The notes: generated by a model from the letters alone, not told the origin. A stretch of DNA of 64,000 nt from Sagittula sp. P11 (GCF_002814095.1 NZ_CP021913.1:2046001-2110000), one strand, 5' to 3'. Counted from the stretch's first letter, positions 45,156 through 55,189 are shown. Program-made: numbers and translations.

Positions 45156-46060
45156 CGGTACGTGCTCAGCAGCCCGCAGAGCGCGTCGAGATGTTCCAGC
45201 GTGTCGTAGGAAATCGACAGTCTGCCTTTCTCTTGCCCCGGCTTGTGGTCGATCTGAACCTTCATGCCAAGAGCCGCGGAGAGGTCCGCTTCGAGCGCCT
45301 TCGTGTCGGCGTCCTTGTCCATCTGGAAGGCGCCGTCGGTCGAGGGCTTGCGGGGCTTGTCCGGGTTGGGACCAGATTTGACGAGCTTTTCCGTATCACG
45401 GACGGAAAGACCCTTTTCAACGATGGTCGTTGCGAGCACTTCGGGGTTCGGCGCCGTGATCAGCGCGCGGGCATGGCCGGCGCTGAGGCTGCCCTCGGAG
45501 ACCATTTCCTGAACGCTTTCCGGCAGGTTCAGAAGCCGCATCAGGTTCGCGATGTGCGAGCGGCTTTTGCCGAGCGCCTCGGCCAGCTTTTCCTGAGTGT
45601 GACCGAACTTGAACATCAGCTGGCGGTAGCCTGCAGCCTCTTCCATCGGGTTCAGGTCGGCCCGTTGAATGTTCTCGATGATTGCGATTTCGAGGACTTC
45701 GGTGTCGTTGAAATCGCGGACAAGGACGGGCACCTCGTGGAGCTGCGCCATTTGCGCGGCGCGCCACCGGCGTTCGCCCGCGACGATTTCATACATGTTC
45801 GCGTCATTGGGATCCTGCCGGACAATGAGCGGCTGGATGACGCCCTTGGTGCGGATGGAGTTCGCGAGGTCGTCCAGGTGTTCCTGCGTGAAGGTCCGGC
45901 GCGGCTGGTCCGGGTTCGGGCGCAACTGCTCGATCGGGAGCAAGCGGTCCGGGCGGCGGGGACCTTCCTGCGGGGCGCTGTCCGCGGCCGGTGTCACGTC
46001 TGCCATCAGCGCCGACAGGCCACGACCAAGGCCGCGACGGTTGTCTTTTTTCTCTGCCAT
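45152..46060 (-). CDS. parB: Chromosome partitioning protein ParB
   Basis: 302 residues from ATG 46058-46060 (GAGGAGG upstream). Binds parS and spreads as a CTP-dependent clamp to form the centromere complex. The N-terminal RRGLGRGLSALMAD is the ParA-contact region. The CTPase core has LRPNPDQPRRTF, GVIQPLIVRQ, IVAGERRWRAAQMAQ and ENIQRADLNPMEEA. The helix-turn-helix parS reader is FGHTQEKLAEALGKSRSHIA. Downstream of parA (26-bp gap). Two perfect parS sites are within 3.5 kb. Confidence 0.97.
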   Translation of the reverse strand: MAEKKDNRRGLGRGLSALMADVTPAADSAPQEGPRRPDRLLPIEQLRPNPDQPRRTFTQEHLDDLANSIRTKGVIQPLIVRQDPNDANMYEIVAGERRWRAAQMAQLHEVPVLVRDFNDTEVLEIAIIENIQRADLNPMEEAAGYRQLMFKFGHTQEKLAEALGKSRSHIANLMRLLNLPESVQEMVSEGSLSAGHARALITAPNPEVLATTIVEKGLSVRDTEKLVKSGPNPDKPRKPSTDGAFQMDKDADTKALEADLSAALGMKVQIDHKPGQEKGRLSISYDTLEHLDALCGLLSTYR

Positions 46061-46086
46061 GTGAGCCTCCTCTGTCACGCCGATCC

Positions 46087-46896
46087 TTAGGCTGCGTGTT
46101 TTTCGTTCTTCTTGATGAGTTCTGCCGCGAGTGCGCGATAGGCTTGGGCGCCCTTCGAGGCCGTGTCGTAGGCCAGAACGGGCAGGGCATAAGACGGCGC
46201 TTCGCTGACGCGGACATTCCGGGGGATGACTGTGCTGAAGACCAGATCGCCGAGATTGGAGCGCGCGTCCGCTTCGACCAGTTGGGACAGGTTGTTCCGT
46301 GCGTCGTACATCGTCAGGACGATGCCCTCGATCCGGAGGCTGGGATTTGCTGACTGGCGGACTTCGCGAATGGTCAGCATGAGTTGCGACAGACCTTCGA
46401 GAGCGAAGAATTCGCTTTGCAGCGGCACGAGCACGGAATGCGAGGCAACCATCGCGTTCACCGTCAGAAGGTTAAGCGAGGGCGGGCAATCGATCAGGAC
46501 AACGTCAAAGTCCAGCTTCGCCATGGCGGGTTGGCGCAGGGCATCGTGCAGAAGGTAGCTGCGTTTTTCGTTCGAGATCAGCTCGATATCGGCGGAGCTG
46601 AGATCGACGGTCGCTGGGATCAGGTGAAGATTTTCCGTCGACGTGGAGAGGATCACGGAATCGAGGTCGGCCTCGTCCAGCAGGAGCTCGTAGGTCGTAT
46701 ATTCACGATCTTCTGGCTCGATCCCTAGACCAGTCGATGCGTTGCCCTGAGGGTCCAGATCGACAACCAGAACTTTCTGGCCCAGTTCGCACAGCGCTGC
46801 GCCCAGATTGATCGTCGTGGTCGTCTTGCCGACGCCGCCCTTCTGGTTTGCAACGGCAATGATTCGAGGCCCGTTTGGCCGCAGTGGATCAGTCAT
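46087..46896 (-). CDS. parA: Chromosome partitioning ATPase ParA
   Basis: 269 residues from ATG 46894-46896. Deviant Walker A ANQKGGVGKTTTTINLGAAL (16-35), Walker A' VLVVDLDPQGNAS, and Walker B DVVLIDCPPSLNLLTVNAM. Moves the ParB-parS complex by nucleoid-bound ATP cycling. The start lies inside the end of rsmG (8-bp overlap), giving the order mnmE-mnmG-rsmG-parA-parB. A longer upstream reading to 46986 has no family support. Confidence 0.97.
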   Translation of the reverse strand: MTDPLRPNGPRIIAVANQKGGVGKTTTTINLGAALCELGQKVLVVDLDPQGNASTGLGIEPEDREYTTYELLLDEADLDSVILSTSTENLHLIPATVDLSSADIELISNEKRSYLLHDALRQPAMAKLDFDVVLIDCPPSLNLLTVNAMVASHSVLVPLQSEFFALEGLSQLMLTIREVRQSANPSLRIEGIVLTMYDARNNLSQLVEADARSNLGDLVFSTVIPRNVRVSEAPSYALPVLAYDTASKGAQAYRALAAELIKKNEKHAA

Positions 46897-47509
46897 GTGC
46901 GAGATCTCGTATTTCCAGAACGACGGCATCTGCGTCTGTCTTGCTTGTATGCGCAGTATAACCGAATTGCCATTGCGCGCGTGCATCTTCGAGCTCTTTT
47001 CCCCAAGTTTTCCCTTTGGGAAACAGGGCTATGCCTGTTGGCTTCAGATGGTGGCTGGCGAACTGGCAAAGGGCCGGAAGAGGGGCCAAGGCGCGCGCGG
47101 TCAGGATATCTGCCGCCAGGGCGGGAAGATCCATAATGCGCTTGCAGACGACATTTGCATCAACCTGGGTTTCGCGCAGAACGGTGCGCAGGAAGCTCGC
47201 CTTCCGTTGGTCCGACTCGATGAGCGTGACCTTCAGTTCCGGGTGCGATTCCTCGGCCAGAATAGCAATCACGAGGCCGGGGAACCCTCCGCCAGAACCG
47301 AGATCGGCCAGTTTTCGGCTTTTCCCAGGGATCAGATCCATGAGCTGGGCAGAATCCTGAAAATGGCGACTTGCAGCATCGTTCAAGGTGTTTTGTGAAA
47401 CCAGGTTTATGACCGGGTTCCACTTTTTAAGGAGCGAAAGATAGTGCTCGAGCTTCTCCGATGTTTCACGTGAAACATTCAGCACTGGTCCAAGGTTCAG
47501 ATCCATCAC
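46889..47509 (-). CDS. rsmG: 16S rRNA m7G527 methyltransferase
   Basis: 206 residues. Methylates N7 of G527 in 16S rRNA. The SAM motif [17 protein letters not shown] is at 68-84, with [20 protein letters not shown] near 94-113 and [15 protein letters not shown] near 136. The N-terminal VSRETSEKL is encoded by a perfect parS site. Start ATG overlaps the mnmG stop (ATGA, 47506-47509); its stop overlaps parA. Confidence 0.96.
   Translation of the reverse strand: MMDLNLGPVLNVSRETSEKLEHYLSLLKKWNPVINLVSQNTLNDAASRHFQDSAQLMDLIPGKSRKLADLGSGGGFPGLVIAILAEESHPELKVTLIESDQRKASFLRTVLRETQVDANVVCKRIMDLPALAADILTARALAPLPALCQFASHHLKPTGIALFPKGKTWGKELEDARAQWQFGYTAHTSKTDADAVVLEIRDLAHD
47462..47477. other. parS site (perfect) within rsmG
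   Basis: TGTTTCACGTGAAACA, a 16-bp perfect palindrome and the bacterial ParB-binding consensus, inside the start of rsmG where it encodes VSRET. Lies 1.4 kb upstream of parB. Confidence 0.93.
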
Positions 47510-49383
47510 GCGACTGTCTTGCGCTCTAATTGCCGCAGCTTGGCGAGGATGAGCATCAAGGCAGCAGGGGTCATTCCTTCAATACGCGATGCCTGAGCGA
47601 TGGATTCGGGCCGCACATCATCCAGTTTTTTCCGAAGCTCGTTGGACAAGCTCGGAAGCGCATGGAAATCGAAATCGAGCGGTATGCGAACAGCCTCGTC
47701 GCGCCTCAGCGTATCAACGTCTCTGGCTTGGCGATCCAGGTAATTCGCATAAAGCGCTTCTTTCTCGATCTGAGCACCGGTGGCTTCGTCGATGCCAAGG
47801 AACGCCGGTTCCAGTTTCGACAAATGAGCGAGTGTAACGTCTTTGAAAGACAGAAGCTGGAAACCTGAACGACGCGTTCCATCCTGATTGACCGCTATTC
47901 CCAACGTCTTCACCTGCGAGGGCGTGAAGGACGTCTCTTCCAAAAGACGTTTGCCGGCATTCAAAGCTTCCATTTTCTGAGTGAATGCCTTGGCGCGTTC
48001 TTCAGAAACGATGCCCAGATCAATGGCCCTTGGCGTCAGACGCTGGTCCGCGTTGTCGGCGCGGAGGGACAGGCGGAACTCGGCGCGGCTGGTAAACATC
48101 CGGTAAGGCTCCGTCACGGAGCGGGTCGTCAGATCGTCAATCATCACGCCAATGTAGCTGTCGGTACGCGAGAACTGTATCCGGTCTCGCCCCAAGGCAT
48201 TGGCCGCGGCATTCAAGCCCGCAACAAGACCCTGAGCGGCGGCTTCTTCGTAGCCAGTCGTGCCATTGATTTGTCCGGCCAGATACAGACCTTCGAGTTG
48301 TTTCACCCGCAGGGTGGAATCGAGAGAGGTCGGATCGACAAAATCGTATTCGATGGCGTAGCCCGGTTGCAGGATCTCGACATTTTCCAGTCCTGCAATG
48401 CTGCGAACGTAATCCTCCTGAACCTCCGCGGGTAGCGACGTGGAGATTCCGTTGGGGTAGACGGTATCGGTGTCGAGGCCTTCCGGTTCCAGAAAGACCT
48501 GATGCGACTCTTTCTCTGCAAACCGCACCACCTTGTCTTCGATGGACGGGCAATACCTGGGCCCGATCCCCTGGATATGACCCCCGTACATGGCGGACCG
48601 TCCGAGGTTTTCCCGAATGATCTCGTGGGTCCTGGCGTTTGTGTATGTGATCCCACAGGAAATCTGCCGTGCTTCTGGTGCCTTGGAGAGGAAAGAGAAG
48701 AGGACCGGATCCTCATCTCCGGGTTGCTGTTCGAGCCCACCCCATGCAATCGTCTTTCCGTTCAGTCTGGGCGGTGTGCCGGTTTTCAAACGACCGAGCG
48801 GAAGACCCAACTCGTCTATGCGCTCCGCCAGGCGAACCGCGGGGTCGTCACCGACCCTCCCGCCGGGGTAAGAGCGATCACCGATATGAATGATGCCGCG
48901 CAGGAAAGTGCCACTGGTCAGGACGACGGACCGGGCCGAGATACTCTGTCCGTCGCGCAGGACCACACCGCAAATGCGCCCACCCTCAATGGAAAAGTCT
49001 ACCACCTCGGCTTCGACGATCTCCAAGTTCTCGACCGAGGTAAGCGTCTCCCGCATCTTTTCCGCATACCGTTTACGGTCAGCCTGCGCGCGCGGGCCTT
49101 GAACGGCGGGGCCTTTACGGCGGTTCAGAAGACGAAACTGGATTCCTGCGTAATCGGCAACGCGCCCCATCACGCCATCCAATGCGTCGATCTCCCGCAC
49201 AAGATGCCCTTTGCCGAGACCGCCGATCGCCGGATTACAGGACATCACGCCAAGATCGGTTTTTTTGAGCGTCACAAGCGCTGTTTTTGCGCCCATCCTG
49301 GCAGAAGCGGCCGCAGCATCAGCGCCCGCGTGCCCGGCGCCAACGACTACAACATCGAACGTCGATTGTTTCACGTGAAACAC
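47506..49383 (-). CDS. mnmG: tRNA uridine 5-carboxymethylaminomethyl modification enzyme MnmG
   Basis: 625 residues. With MnmE it modifies the wobble uridine of tRNAs (cmnm5 group); binds FAD. The FAD motif [20 protein letters not shown] is at 11-30, then [34 protein letters not shown] and [18 protein letters not shown]. Start is GTG at 49381-49383 with GGGAAG 6 nt upstream, and this codon is part of a parS site, so residues FHVKQ are dictated by it. 3 bp after mnmE; overlaps rsmG by 4 bp. Confidence 0.97.
   Translation of the reverse strand: MFHVKQSTFDVVVVGAGHAGADAAAASARMGAKTALVTLKKTDLGVMSCNPAIGGLGKGHLVREIDALDGVMGRVADYAGIQFRLLNRRKGPAVQGPRAQADRKRYAEKMRETLTSVENLEIVEAEVVDFSIEGGRICGVVLRDGQSISARSVVLTSGTFLRGIIHIGDRSYPGGRVGDDPAVRLAERIDELGLPLGRLKTGTPPRLNGKTIAWGGLEQQPGDEDPVLFSFLSKAPEARQISCGITYTNARTHEIIRENLGRSAMYGGHIQGIGPRYCPSIEDKVVRFAEKESHQVFLEPEGLDTDTVYPNGISTSLPAEVQEDYVRSIAGLENVEILQPGYAIEYDFVDPTSLDSTLRVKQLEGLYLAGQINGTTGYEEAAAQGLVAGLNAAANALGRDRIQFSRTDSYIGVMIDDLTTRSVTEPYRMFTSRAEFRLSLRADNADQRLTPRAIDLGIVSEERAKAFTQKMEALNAGKRLLEETSFTPSQVKTLGIAVNQDGTRRSGFQLLSFKDVTLAHLSKLEPAFLGIDEATGAQIEKEALYANYLDRQARDVDTLRRDEAVRIPLDFDFHALPSLSNELRKKLDDVRPESIAQASRIEGMTPAALMLILAKLRQLERKTVA
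49367..49382. other. parS site (perfect) at the mnmG start
   Basis: TGTTTCACGTGAAACA, perfect palindrome overlapping the GTG start codon and first five codons of mnmG. ParB bound here could block translation-coupled transcription of mnmG-rsmG-parAB, although this is only inferred. Confidence 0.93.
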
Positions 49384-49386
49384 TCC

Positions 49387-50670
49387 TCACTTCCCGATGC
49401 AAAACGACGAGAATATCTCGTCCAGCAAGTGCTCAACTTCAACCTTGCCAACGAGAACTTCCAGTTGGCGAATTCCCAGCCGAATATCCTCACTCAGAAT
49501 ATCGACTTCACTCATTCCGTCTTCCAGACCAGATACGGCCTGTTCCAGATAGGTTCGGCTCCGTATCAGGCTATCCCGATGCCGCTCCCGCGACGTTAGG
49601 CCCATCCCGGCCGTCCGCTCAGAAAGGACCTCCTCAATCCGGGACAGGAGCAACGGCACACCGAACCCTGTCCGGCCGGAAAGTCCGTCCTCGTACACAC
49701 CTGAATCATCTTTGGCCCAGCGAACAACATCACCGCACCTTACTTCGATTTCCGGCTGGCCGCCATGCTCCACCAAGTGCACACGCAGGTCGGCGGCTTC
49801 TGCCCGCCGACGCGCAAGATCGATACCCAGGCGTTCCACAGGATCCTGCGTTTCCCGCAAACCGGCTGTGTCCAGGAATGTCACCGGAAGACCGCCAACC
49901 TCCATGCGCACCTCAATCACGTCCCGTGTCGTGCCGGCAATTTCCGAAGTGATTGCCGCATCTCGGCCTGCAAGATGGTTCAGCAGGGTGGACTTGCCCG
50001 CGTTCGGGGGACCAACAATCGCCACCTCGAACCCAAGACGAACGCGCTCCGCCGCATCGAGTCCACGAAGCTCGCTCTGAATGTCGGACAAGACGTCCTT
50101 CAAAAGACCGATGACCTCATCCGTCACATCGACGGGCACGTCCTCATCCACGAAGTCAATCGTCACTTCCAGCAAGGACGCCGCGCGCACCAGCTTCTGA
50201 CGCCATTCGGACACCCGACCCGACAACGCCCCGGACAAGACGGCAAGCGCCTGTTTCCGTTGCGCTTCTGTCTCCGCCTCGATCAGATCGGCAAGAGCTT
50301 CGACCTGGGTAAAGTCCATGCAGCCATTTTCCAACGCCCGGCGCGTAAATTCCCCCGGTTGCGCCGGTCGGCAGCCATCCACCAGCGCGAGCTCAGCAAG
50401 AACCGCGCGCACGACCGCAATGCTTCCATGCAGATGGAACTCGGCGGACTCCTCGCCGGTGAAGCTGGACCCAGCCGCAAAGGCCACAACCATCGCTTCG
50501 TCGAGCTGCACGCCAGACCGGTCCCGCAAGGTGCGCAGGACCATGCGCCGCGGTTCGGGAACCGATCCCGCAAGCGCCTTCACGGCCTCCCAGGAACGAT
50601 CTCCGGACACGCGGACCACTGCGACACCGGACCGACCCGGCGCTGACGCCAAGGCGAAGATCGTATCCAT
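49387..50670 (-). CDS. mnmE: tRNA modification GTPase MnmE
   Basis: 427 residues. The N-terminal folate-binding part has TIFALASAPGRSGVAVVRVS and FTGEESAEFHLHGS. The inserted G-domain has AIVGPPNAGKSTLLNHLAGR near 217-236, GTTRDVIEV and DTAGLRET. The C-terminus ends FCIGK, with the conserved functional Cys of CIGK. Partner of MnmG, encoded 3 bp downstream on the same strand. 7 bp after rho. Slightly short (E. coli 454). Confidence 0.97.
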   Translation of the reverse strand: MDTIFALASAPGRSGVAVVRVSGDRSWEAVKALAGSVPEPRRMVLRTLRDRSGVQLDEAMVVAFAAGSSFTGEESAEFHLHGSIAVVRAVLAELALVDGCRPAQPGEFTRRALENGCMDFTQVEALADLIEAETEAQRKQALAVLSGALSGRVSEWRQKLVRAASLLEVTIDFVDEDVPVDVTDEVIGLLKDVLSDIQSELRGLDAAERVRLGFEVAIVGPPNAGKSTLLNHLAGRDAAITSEIAGTTRDVIEVRMEVGGLPVTFLDTAGLRETQDPVERLGIDLARRRAEAADLRVHLVEHGGQPEIEVRCGDVVRWAKDDSGVYEDGLSGRTGFGVPLLLSRIEEVLSERTAGMGLTSRERHRDSLIRSRTYLEQAVSGLEDGMSEVDILSEDIRLGIRQLEVLVGKVEVEHLLDEIFSSFCIGK

Positions 50671-50677
50671 GGCTGCG

Positions 50678-51949
50678 TCAGCTGTTCATCGAATCGAAGA
50701 ATTCGGAGTTGGTCTTGGTCTGCTTGAGCTTCGACAGAAGGAATTCGATCGCGTCGGTCGTACCCATCGGGTTCAGGATACGGCGCAGCACAAATGTCTT
50801 CTGCAGATCAATCTTGTCGACCAGCAGGTCCTCCTTCCGCGTACCGGACTTGAGGATGTCGATCGCCGGGAAGACCCGCTTGTCCGCAACCTTGCGGTCC
50901 AGCACGATCTCGGAGTTGCCGGTGCCCTTGAATTCTTCGAAGATGACTTCGTCCATACGCGAACCCGTGTCGATCAGCGCCGTCGCGATGATGGTCAGCG
51001 AACCGCCTTCCTCGATGTTCCGGGCTGCACCGAAGAAACGCTTCGGACGTTGCAGGGCGTTTGCATCGACACCGCCGGTCAGGACCTTGCCGGACGACGG
51101 AACAACAGTGTTGAACGCCCTACCAAGTCTTGTGATGGAGTCGAGAAGAATAACAACATCTCGTTTATGTTCGACAAGACGCTTGGCCTTCTCGATCACC
51201 ATTTCACTGACGGCCACGTGCCGTGTCGCCGGTTCGTCGAAGGTCGAGGAGATCACCTCGCCTTTCACCGAACGCTGCATGTCGGTCACTTCTTCCGGAC
51301 GCTCGTCGATCAGAAGGACGATCAGGTAGCACTCCGGGTGGTTCTTCTCGATCGACGCCGCGATGTTCTGCAGCAGCACCGTCTTACCCGTGCGCGGCGG
51401 CGCGACGATCAGCGACCGCTGGCCCTTGCCGATGGGCGACACCAGGTCGATGATCCGGGCGGAACGGTCCTTGATGGTCGGATCCTCGATCTCCATCTTC
51501 AGGCGTTCATCGGGATACAGCGGCGTCAGGTTGTCGAAGGCGATCTTGTGGCGTGCCCGTTCCGGATCTTCGAAGTTGATCGCAGCTACGGACACCAGGG
51601 CAAAGTAGCGCTCCTCATTGTCAGGCGCTCGGATCTCGCCCTCGATGCTGTCCCCGGTCCGCAGCGAATACTTCCGGATCATGTCGGGCGATACGTAGAT
51701 GTCATCCGGACCCGGCAGGTAGTTCGCCTCCGGAGAGCGGAGGAAACCGAAACCGTCCTGAAGCACCTCCAGAACGCCGTCCCCGTAGATGAGCCAGCCT
51801 TCGTCGGCGCGCTCCCGGAGGATCTGGAACATCATCTCGCCCTTGCGCATGGTCGAGGCGTTCTCGATCTCCAGCTCTTCCGCCATGGCCAAGAGGTCCT
51901 TGGGGCTTTGCGCTTTCAGATCGGCAAGGTTCAGTTTTTCTTCGCTCAT
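50678..51949 (-). CDS. rho: Transcription termination factor Rho
   Basis: 423 residues from ATG 51947-51949, starting [20 protein letters not shown] as in other alphaproteobacteria; a longer reading from 52057 is not supported. The RNA-binding cold-shock-like domain has [20 protein letters not shown]. The ATPase has Walker [17 protein letters not shown] near 176-191, [13 protein letters not shown], the Q-loop [20 protein letters not shown] and [11 protein letters not shown]. Hexameric helicase. First gene of the leftward run next to the putative origin. Confidence 0.97.
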   Translation of the reverse strand: MSEEKLNLADLKAQSPKDLLAMAEELEIENASTMRKGEMMFQILRERADEGWLIYGDGVLEVLQDGFGFLRSPEANYLPGPDDIYVSPDMIRKYSLRTGDSIEGEIRAPDNEERYFALVSVAAINFEDPERARHKIAFDNLTPLYPDERLKMEIEDPTIKDRSARIIDLVSPIGKGQRSLIVAPPRTGKTVLLQNIAASIEKNHPECYLIVLLIDERPEEVTDMQRSVKGEVISSTFDEPATRHVAVSEMVIEKAKRLVEHKRDVVILLDSITRLGRAFNTVVPSSGKVLTGGVDANALQRPKRFFGAARNIEEGGSLTIIATALIDTGSRMDEVIFEEFKGTGNSEIVLDRKVADKRVFPAIDILKSGTRKEDLLVDKIDLQKTFVLRRILNPMGTTDAIEFLLSKLKQTKTNSEFFDSMNS

Positions 51950-52487
51950 ACGCCACATCGCGACAGCAAGAGGTGTCGCGCTTTCTTCGTTTCTAGGGAG
52001 AACATGATCCAGAACAGGAACGACAGAGAGGTAGTCCTTCCGACCATCCGAAGTCAATGCCTGACTTCCGGGCGGTGTCCCCGGTCATTCCAAGATAGAT
52101 AAAGTAAAGATTTAGAAAGGTTTTTGAAGTGATATGGGAGCGGGATTTCTGTGGATTAAGGAACGGTAAACACACTTACCAACACGCCGCCGACCTATGG
52201 AGAACTTCGGGGATCGTCTCTGGACGACCTGACAATGAACTTAGAAATATTTATTTATTTCAATAATTTATGCATATGAAATCGCGCAGGAGCGGGGTTG
52301 GAAAACCACGGGATGAACAGCATCCGACCGCGATTGTCACGCGCCATGAGATATCCTCGTCAACATGGGCAAGCCCGGCGAAGGGCGAGGGCGGAACTCG
52401 CGATCTTTCCCGTGCTTGCATGTAGAACCGAATTTTCGCACAAACGTCATCGATCCAGCCCACACACTCATACCAAGATTTATCCCC
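51950..52487. other. Putative chromosome origin (oriC) between rho and maf
   Basis: The only spacer above 300 bp in the window, between divergent rho and maf. Bases 52232-52281 hold only 8 G/C of 50, far below the surroundings, and 52091-52135 is also AT-rich: both could unwind. DnaA-box-like sites with one mismatch: TGTGGATTA (52150-52158), TTATCCCCA (52480-52488) and TTTCGCACA (52434-52442). TTAA-N7-TAAA at 52156-52170 resembles a CtrA site. The same neighbours (rho side; maf-aroE-coaE-dnaQ-secB-fxsA) flank the Caulobacter origin. No GANTC site seen. Function inferred. Confidence 0.72.
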
Positions 52488-53087
52488 ATGAAAGAGGACC
52501 TGATCCTCGCTTCCGGCTCCGAAATCCGCGCCAGCCTGCTCCGGTCCGCCGGCCTGAACGTCGCGTCAGAGCCCGCCCGGATCGACGAAGACATGATTCG
52601 GGAATCGCTGCTTGCCGAAGGCGCGACGCCGCGGGATATCGCCGATACCCTGGCAGAAGCTAAGGCGCAGAAGGTGTCCGGGCGGCATCCGTCAGGCCTG
52701 GTTCTGGGTTGTGATCAGGTGCTGGCGTTCAAGGGCGCCATCCTGTCGAAACCTGTCAGCCGCGAAGAGGCGCGCGGTCAGCTTGTCTCTCTGCGCGGCG
52801 AGACACATCAGCTTCTCTCCGCAGCCGTCATCTATGAAGAGGGTAAGTCGGTCTGGCGGCACGTCGGCACCGCGCGGCTGACGATGCGCACCTTTTCGGA
52901 CGCCTACCTCGACGCCTACCTCGACAGGAACTGGCCTGACGTCGGCTCCTCCGTCGGTGGCTACAAGCTCGAGAAGGAAGGCATACGTCTCTTCGCGCGC
53001 GTAGAAGGCAGCCATTTCACGATTCTCGGGCTCCCCATGCTCGAACTGCTCAACTTCCTGTCCGTCAGAGGAACCATCCCTTCATGA
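52488..53087 (+). CDS. maf: Maf-family nucleotide pyrophosphatase
   Basis: 199 residues. Starts [20 protein letters not shown], the Maf signature. Continues [30 protein letters not shown] with the catalytic Asp, and [14 protein letters not shown] at the end. Maf proteins hydrolyse modified or ordinary nucleoside triphosphates; which ones depends on subgroup, not resolved here. The ATG overlaps a DnaA-box-like TTATCCCCA. Stop overlaps aroE by 4 bp. Confidence 0.94.
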   Translation: MKEDLILASGSEIRASLLRSAGLNVASEPARIDEDMIRESLLAEGATPRDIADTLAEAKAQKVSGRHPSGLVLGCDQVLAFKGAILSKPVSREEARGQLVSLRGETHQLLSAAVIYEEGKSVWRHVGTARLTMRTFSDAYLDAYLDRNWPDVGSSVGGYKLEKEGIRLFARVEGSHFTILGLPMLELLNFLSVRGTIPS

Positions 53088-53917
53088 CCCTGCCTCGAAT
53101 TCCTCTCGCCGCCGTCATCGGCAAGCCCATCGCGCATTCGAGGTCGCCGCGTCTGTTCGCGCACTGGCTCAGGAAGCACGGGATTCCGGGACACTATATT
53201 CCCATCGAGGTGCCCGCCGACAAACTCGCCGAGACCATCCGGCTCTTGCCGGAACTCGGTTTCATGGGCGTCAACGTCACGATCCCTTACAAGGAGAAGA
53301 TCCTGGAGATTGCCGATCTCGCGTCTGACCGGGCGACGCTGATCGGCGCGGCGAACACCCTGATCTTTAGAAAGGACGGCAGGATCCACGCCGACAACAC
53401 CGACGGTTATGGGTTCACCGAGAACCTCAGGCAGTCGGCGCCGGATTGGGATCCCTCCGCCGGGCCGGCGGTGGTGTTCGGGGCAGGGGGCGCGGCCCGT
53501 GCCGTCATCGCATCCCTGATCGACGTGGGTGTGCCCGAAATCCGGCTGACCAACCGGACACGTGTGCGGGCGGAACAGCTGCGGTCCGATTTCGGCAACC
53601 GAGTTCAGGTGCACGATTGGGTGCAGGCCGGCAACATCATCGAGGATTGCCGCACGGTGGTGAACACGACGTCCCTCGGCATGACCGGCAAGCCGGAGTT
53701 CCGCGTTCCGCTGGATGCGCTCACTCCGGACATGGTGGTGTCCGATCTCGTCTATACGCCGCTCCAGACCCGTCTCCTGCGCGAGGCCGAGCGTGCCGGC
53801 AGCACGGTGGTCGACGGTCTCGGCATGTTGCTGCACCAGGCGGTGCCCGGTTTCGAGCGGTGGTTCGGCACACGGCCAGAGGTCGACGAAGCGACACGCG
53901 CCGCCGTCCTGCGATGA
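53084..53917 (+). CDS. aroE: Shikimate dehydrogenase
   Basis: 277 residues. Reduces 3-dehydroshikimate with NADPH in aromatic amino acid synthesis. Motifs: [20 protein letters not shown] (10-29) for substrate Ser binding, [18 protein letters not shown] near 62-79 with catalytic Lys, [11 protein letters not shown] near 105, the nucleotide loop [16 protein letters not shown] near 129-144 and [10 protein letters not shown]. Coupled to maf and to coaE by ATGA. Confidence 0.96.
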   Translation: MTLPRIPLAAVIGKPIAHSRSPRLFAHWLRKHGIPGHYIPIEVPADKLAETIRLLPELGFMGVNVTIPYKEKILEIADLASDRATLIGAANTLIFRKDGRIHADNTDGYGFTENLRQSAPDWDPSAGPAVVFGAGGAARAVIASLIDVGVPEIRLTNRTRVRAEQLRSDFGNRVQVHDWVQAGNIIEDCRTVVNTTSLGMTGKPEFRVPLDALTPDMVVSDLVYTPLQTRLLREAERAGSTVVDGLGMLLHQAVPGFERWFGTRPEVDEATRAAVLR

Positions 53918-54507
53918 GGTTCAAGCTGGGGCTGACCGGGTCCATCGGCATGGGCAAGTCGTCGACGGCAGCGATCTTTGCCGCCGAGGGATGTGCCGTC
54001 TGGGATGCCGACGCCGCGGTGCACAGGCTCTATTCCGCTGGTGGCGCCGCGGTCGATCCGATCGGAGAGCGTTTTCCTGACGCCATCCGGGACGGTGCGG
54101 TGTCCCGCGACGTGCTGAAGACCCTGATTGGGGGTGATCCCGAGGCCTTGCCCGATCTCGAACGCATCGTGCATCCGCTGGTCAGGGCAGATCGCGAGGC
54201 ATTCGTCAGGGACAACGCCGACAGGATCGTGGTGTTCGACATTCCGCTGTTGTTCGAGACGGGCGGCGACGCCGAGATGGACGCGACCGCCTGCGTCTTT
54301 GTTTCACGTGAAATACAGCGGGAGCGGGTCCTTGCCCGGGGCACGATGACCGATGCGGACCTTGAGCGCATCCTGGCCCGGCAGATGCCGTCCGAGGAAA
54401 AATGCGCCCGGTCGACATGGACGATAGAGACGGATACGCCTGAACATGCGCGCGCGCAGGTGCTGCACATCCTGGATGAGATCGAAGAAAGGCTGAGACA
54501 TGCGTGA
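53914..54507 (+). CDS. coaE: Dephospho-CoA kinase
   Basis: 197 residues from ATG 53914-53916, which overlaps the aroE stop (ATGA). Final step of coenzyme A synthesis. P-loop [17 protein letters not shown] (6-22), [11 protein letters not shown] near 30 with catalytic Asp, [12 protein letters not shown] near 108-119, and [18 protein letters not shown] near 160. A one-mismatch parS site is inside the gene at 54300. Overlaps dnaQ by 8 bp. Confidence 0.96.
   Translation: MRFKLGLTGSIGMGKSSTAAIFAAEGCAVWDADAAVHRLYSAGGAAVDPIGERFPDAIRDGAVSRDVLKTLIGGDPEALPDLERIVHPLVRADREAFVRDNADRIVVFDIPLLFETGGDAEMDATACVFVSREIQRERVLARGTMTDADLERILARQMPSEEKCARSTWTIETDTPEHARAQVLHILDEIEERLRHA
54300..54315. other. parS-like site inside coaE (15 of 16 bases)
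   Basis: TGTTTCACGTGAAATA differs from the parS consensus only at position 15 (C to T). It encodes VSREI within CoaE. It is on the opposite side of the putative origin from parAB. Confidence 0.7.
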
Positions 54508-55189
54508 AATCGTACTCGATACGGAAACCACGGGGTTCGAGCCGGAGCAGGGCGACCGCATCGTCGAGATCGGTGCCGTGGAACTGTTCAACCACGTTCC
54601 GACCGGCAACACCTATCACCAGTACATCAACCCGGAACGGTCCATGCCGCAGGAGGCCTTTGCCGTCCACGGCCTGGGCGACGATTTCCTGCGCGACAAG
54701 CCGGTCTTTGCCAAGATCGTCGACGAGTTCCGCGCCTTCATCGGTGACTCGAAACTGGTGATCCACAACGCCGCCTTCGACGTCAAATTCCTGAACGCCG
54801 AACTTCGCTGGGCCAACCGTCCGACGCTGGCCAAGGACTGCGCCATCGACACTCTGGACATCGCACGCCGGAAATTCCCCGGCTCACCTGCTTCGCTCGA
54901 CGCGCTCTGCCGCCGGTTCGGGATCGACAACTCGTCGCGGACGCTGCACGGCGCGCTTCTCGACTCTGAAATTCTGGCTGAGGTCTACCTCGAGCTTATC
55001 GGGGGCAAGCAGCCGGATTTCGGGCTGACCGCTGCGTCCTCCACTCCGAGTGTCGGTGAAACAGTGACGAACTGGCGGCCGAAGCCGCGGTCCACGCCGT
55101 TGCCATCGCGCCTGACGGACACGGAAAAGGCGGCTCACGCCGCCTTTGTCGGGAAGCTCGGGGAAAACGCGATCTGGAACCGGTCCTGA
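54500..55189 (+). CDS. dnaQ: DNA polymerase III epsilon subunit (3'-5' proofreading exonuclease)
   Basis: 229 residues. DEDDh exonuclease: Exo[21 protein letters not shown] with Asp7 and Glu9, Exo[18 protein letters not shown] near 91-106, ExoIII His and Asp in [20 protein letters not shown] near 145-164. Proofreads for the replicative polymerase. The C-terminal region supplies the alpha-subunit contact. The last part of the gene (55126-55147) is also a 9-bp hairpin that may end the convergent secB transcript. Confidence 0.96.
   Translation: MREIVLDTETTGFEPEQGDRIVEIGAVELFNHVPTGNTYHQYINPERSMPQEAFAVHGLGDDFLRDKPVFAKIVDEFRAFIGDSKLVIHNAAFDVKFLNAELRWANRPTLAKDCAIDTLDIARRKFPGSPASLDALCRRFGIDNSSRTLHGALLDSEILAEVYLELIGGKQPDFGLTAASSTPSVGETVTNWRPKPRSTPLPSRLTDTEKAAHAAFVGKLGENAIWNRS
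55126..55147 (-). terminator. Possible secB terminator hidden in the dnaQ 3' end
   Basis: AAAGGCGGC-TCAC-GCCGCCTTT is a perfect 9-bp stem, about 60 bp beyond the leftward secB stop. On the minus strand it ends in TTTTCC. It lies within the dnaQ coding sequence, 42 bp from its stop. Confidence 0.4.
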
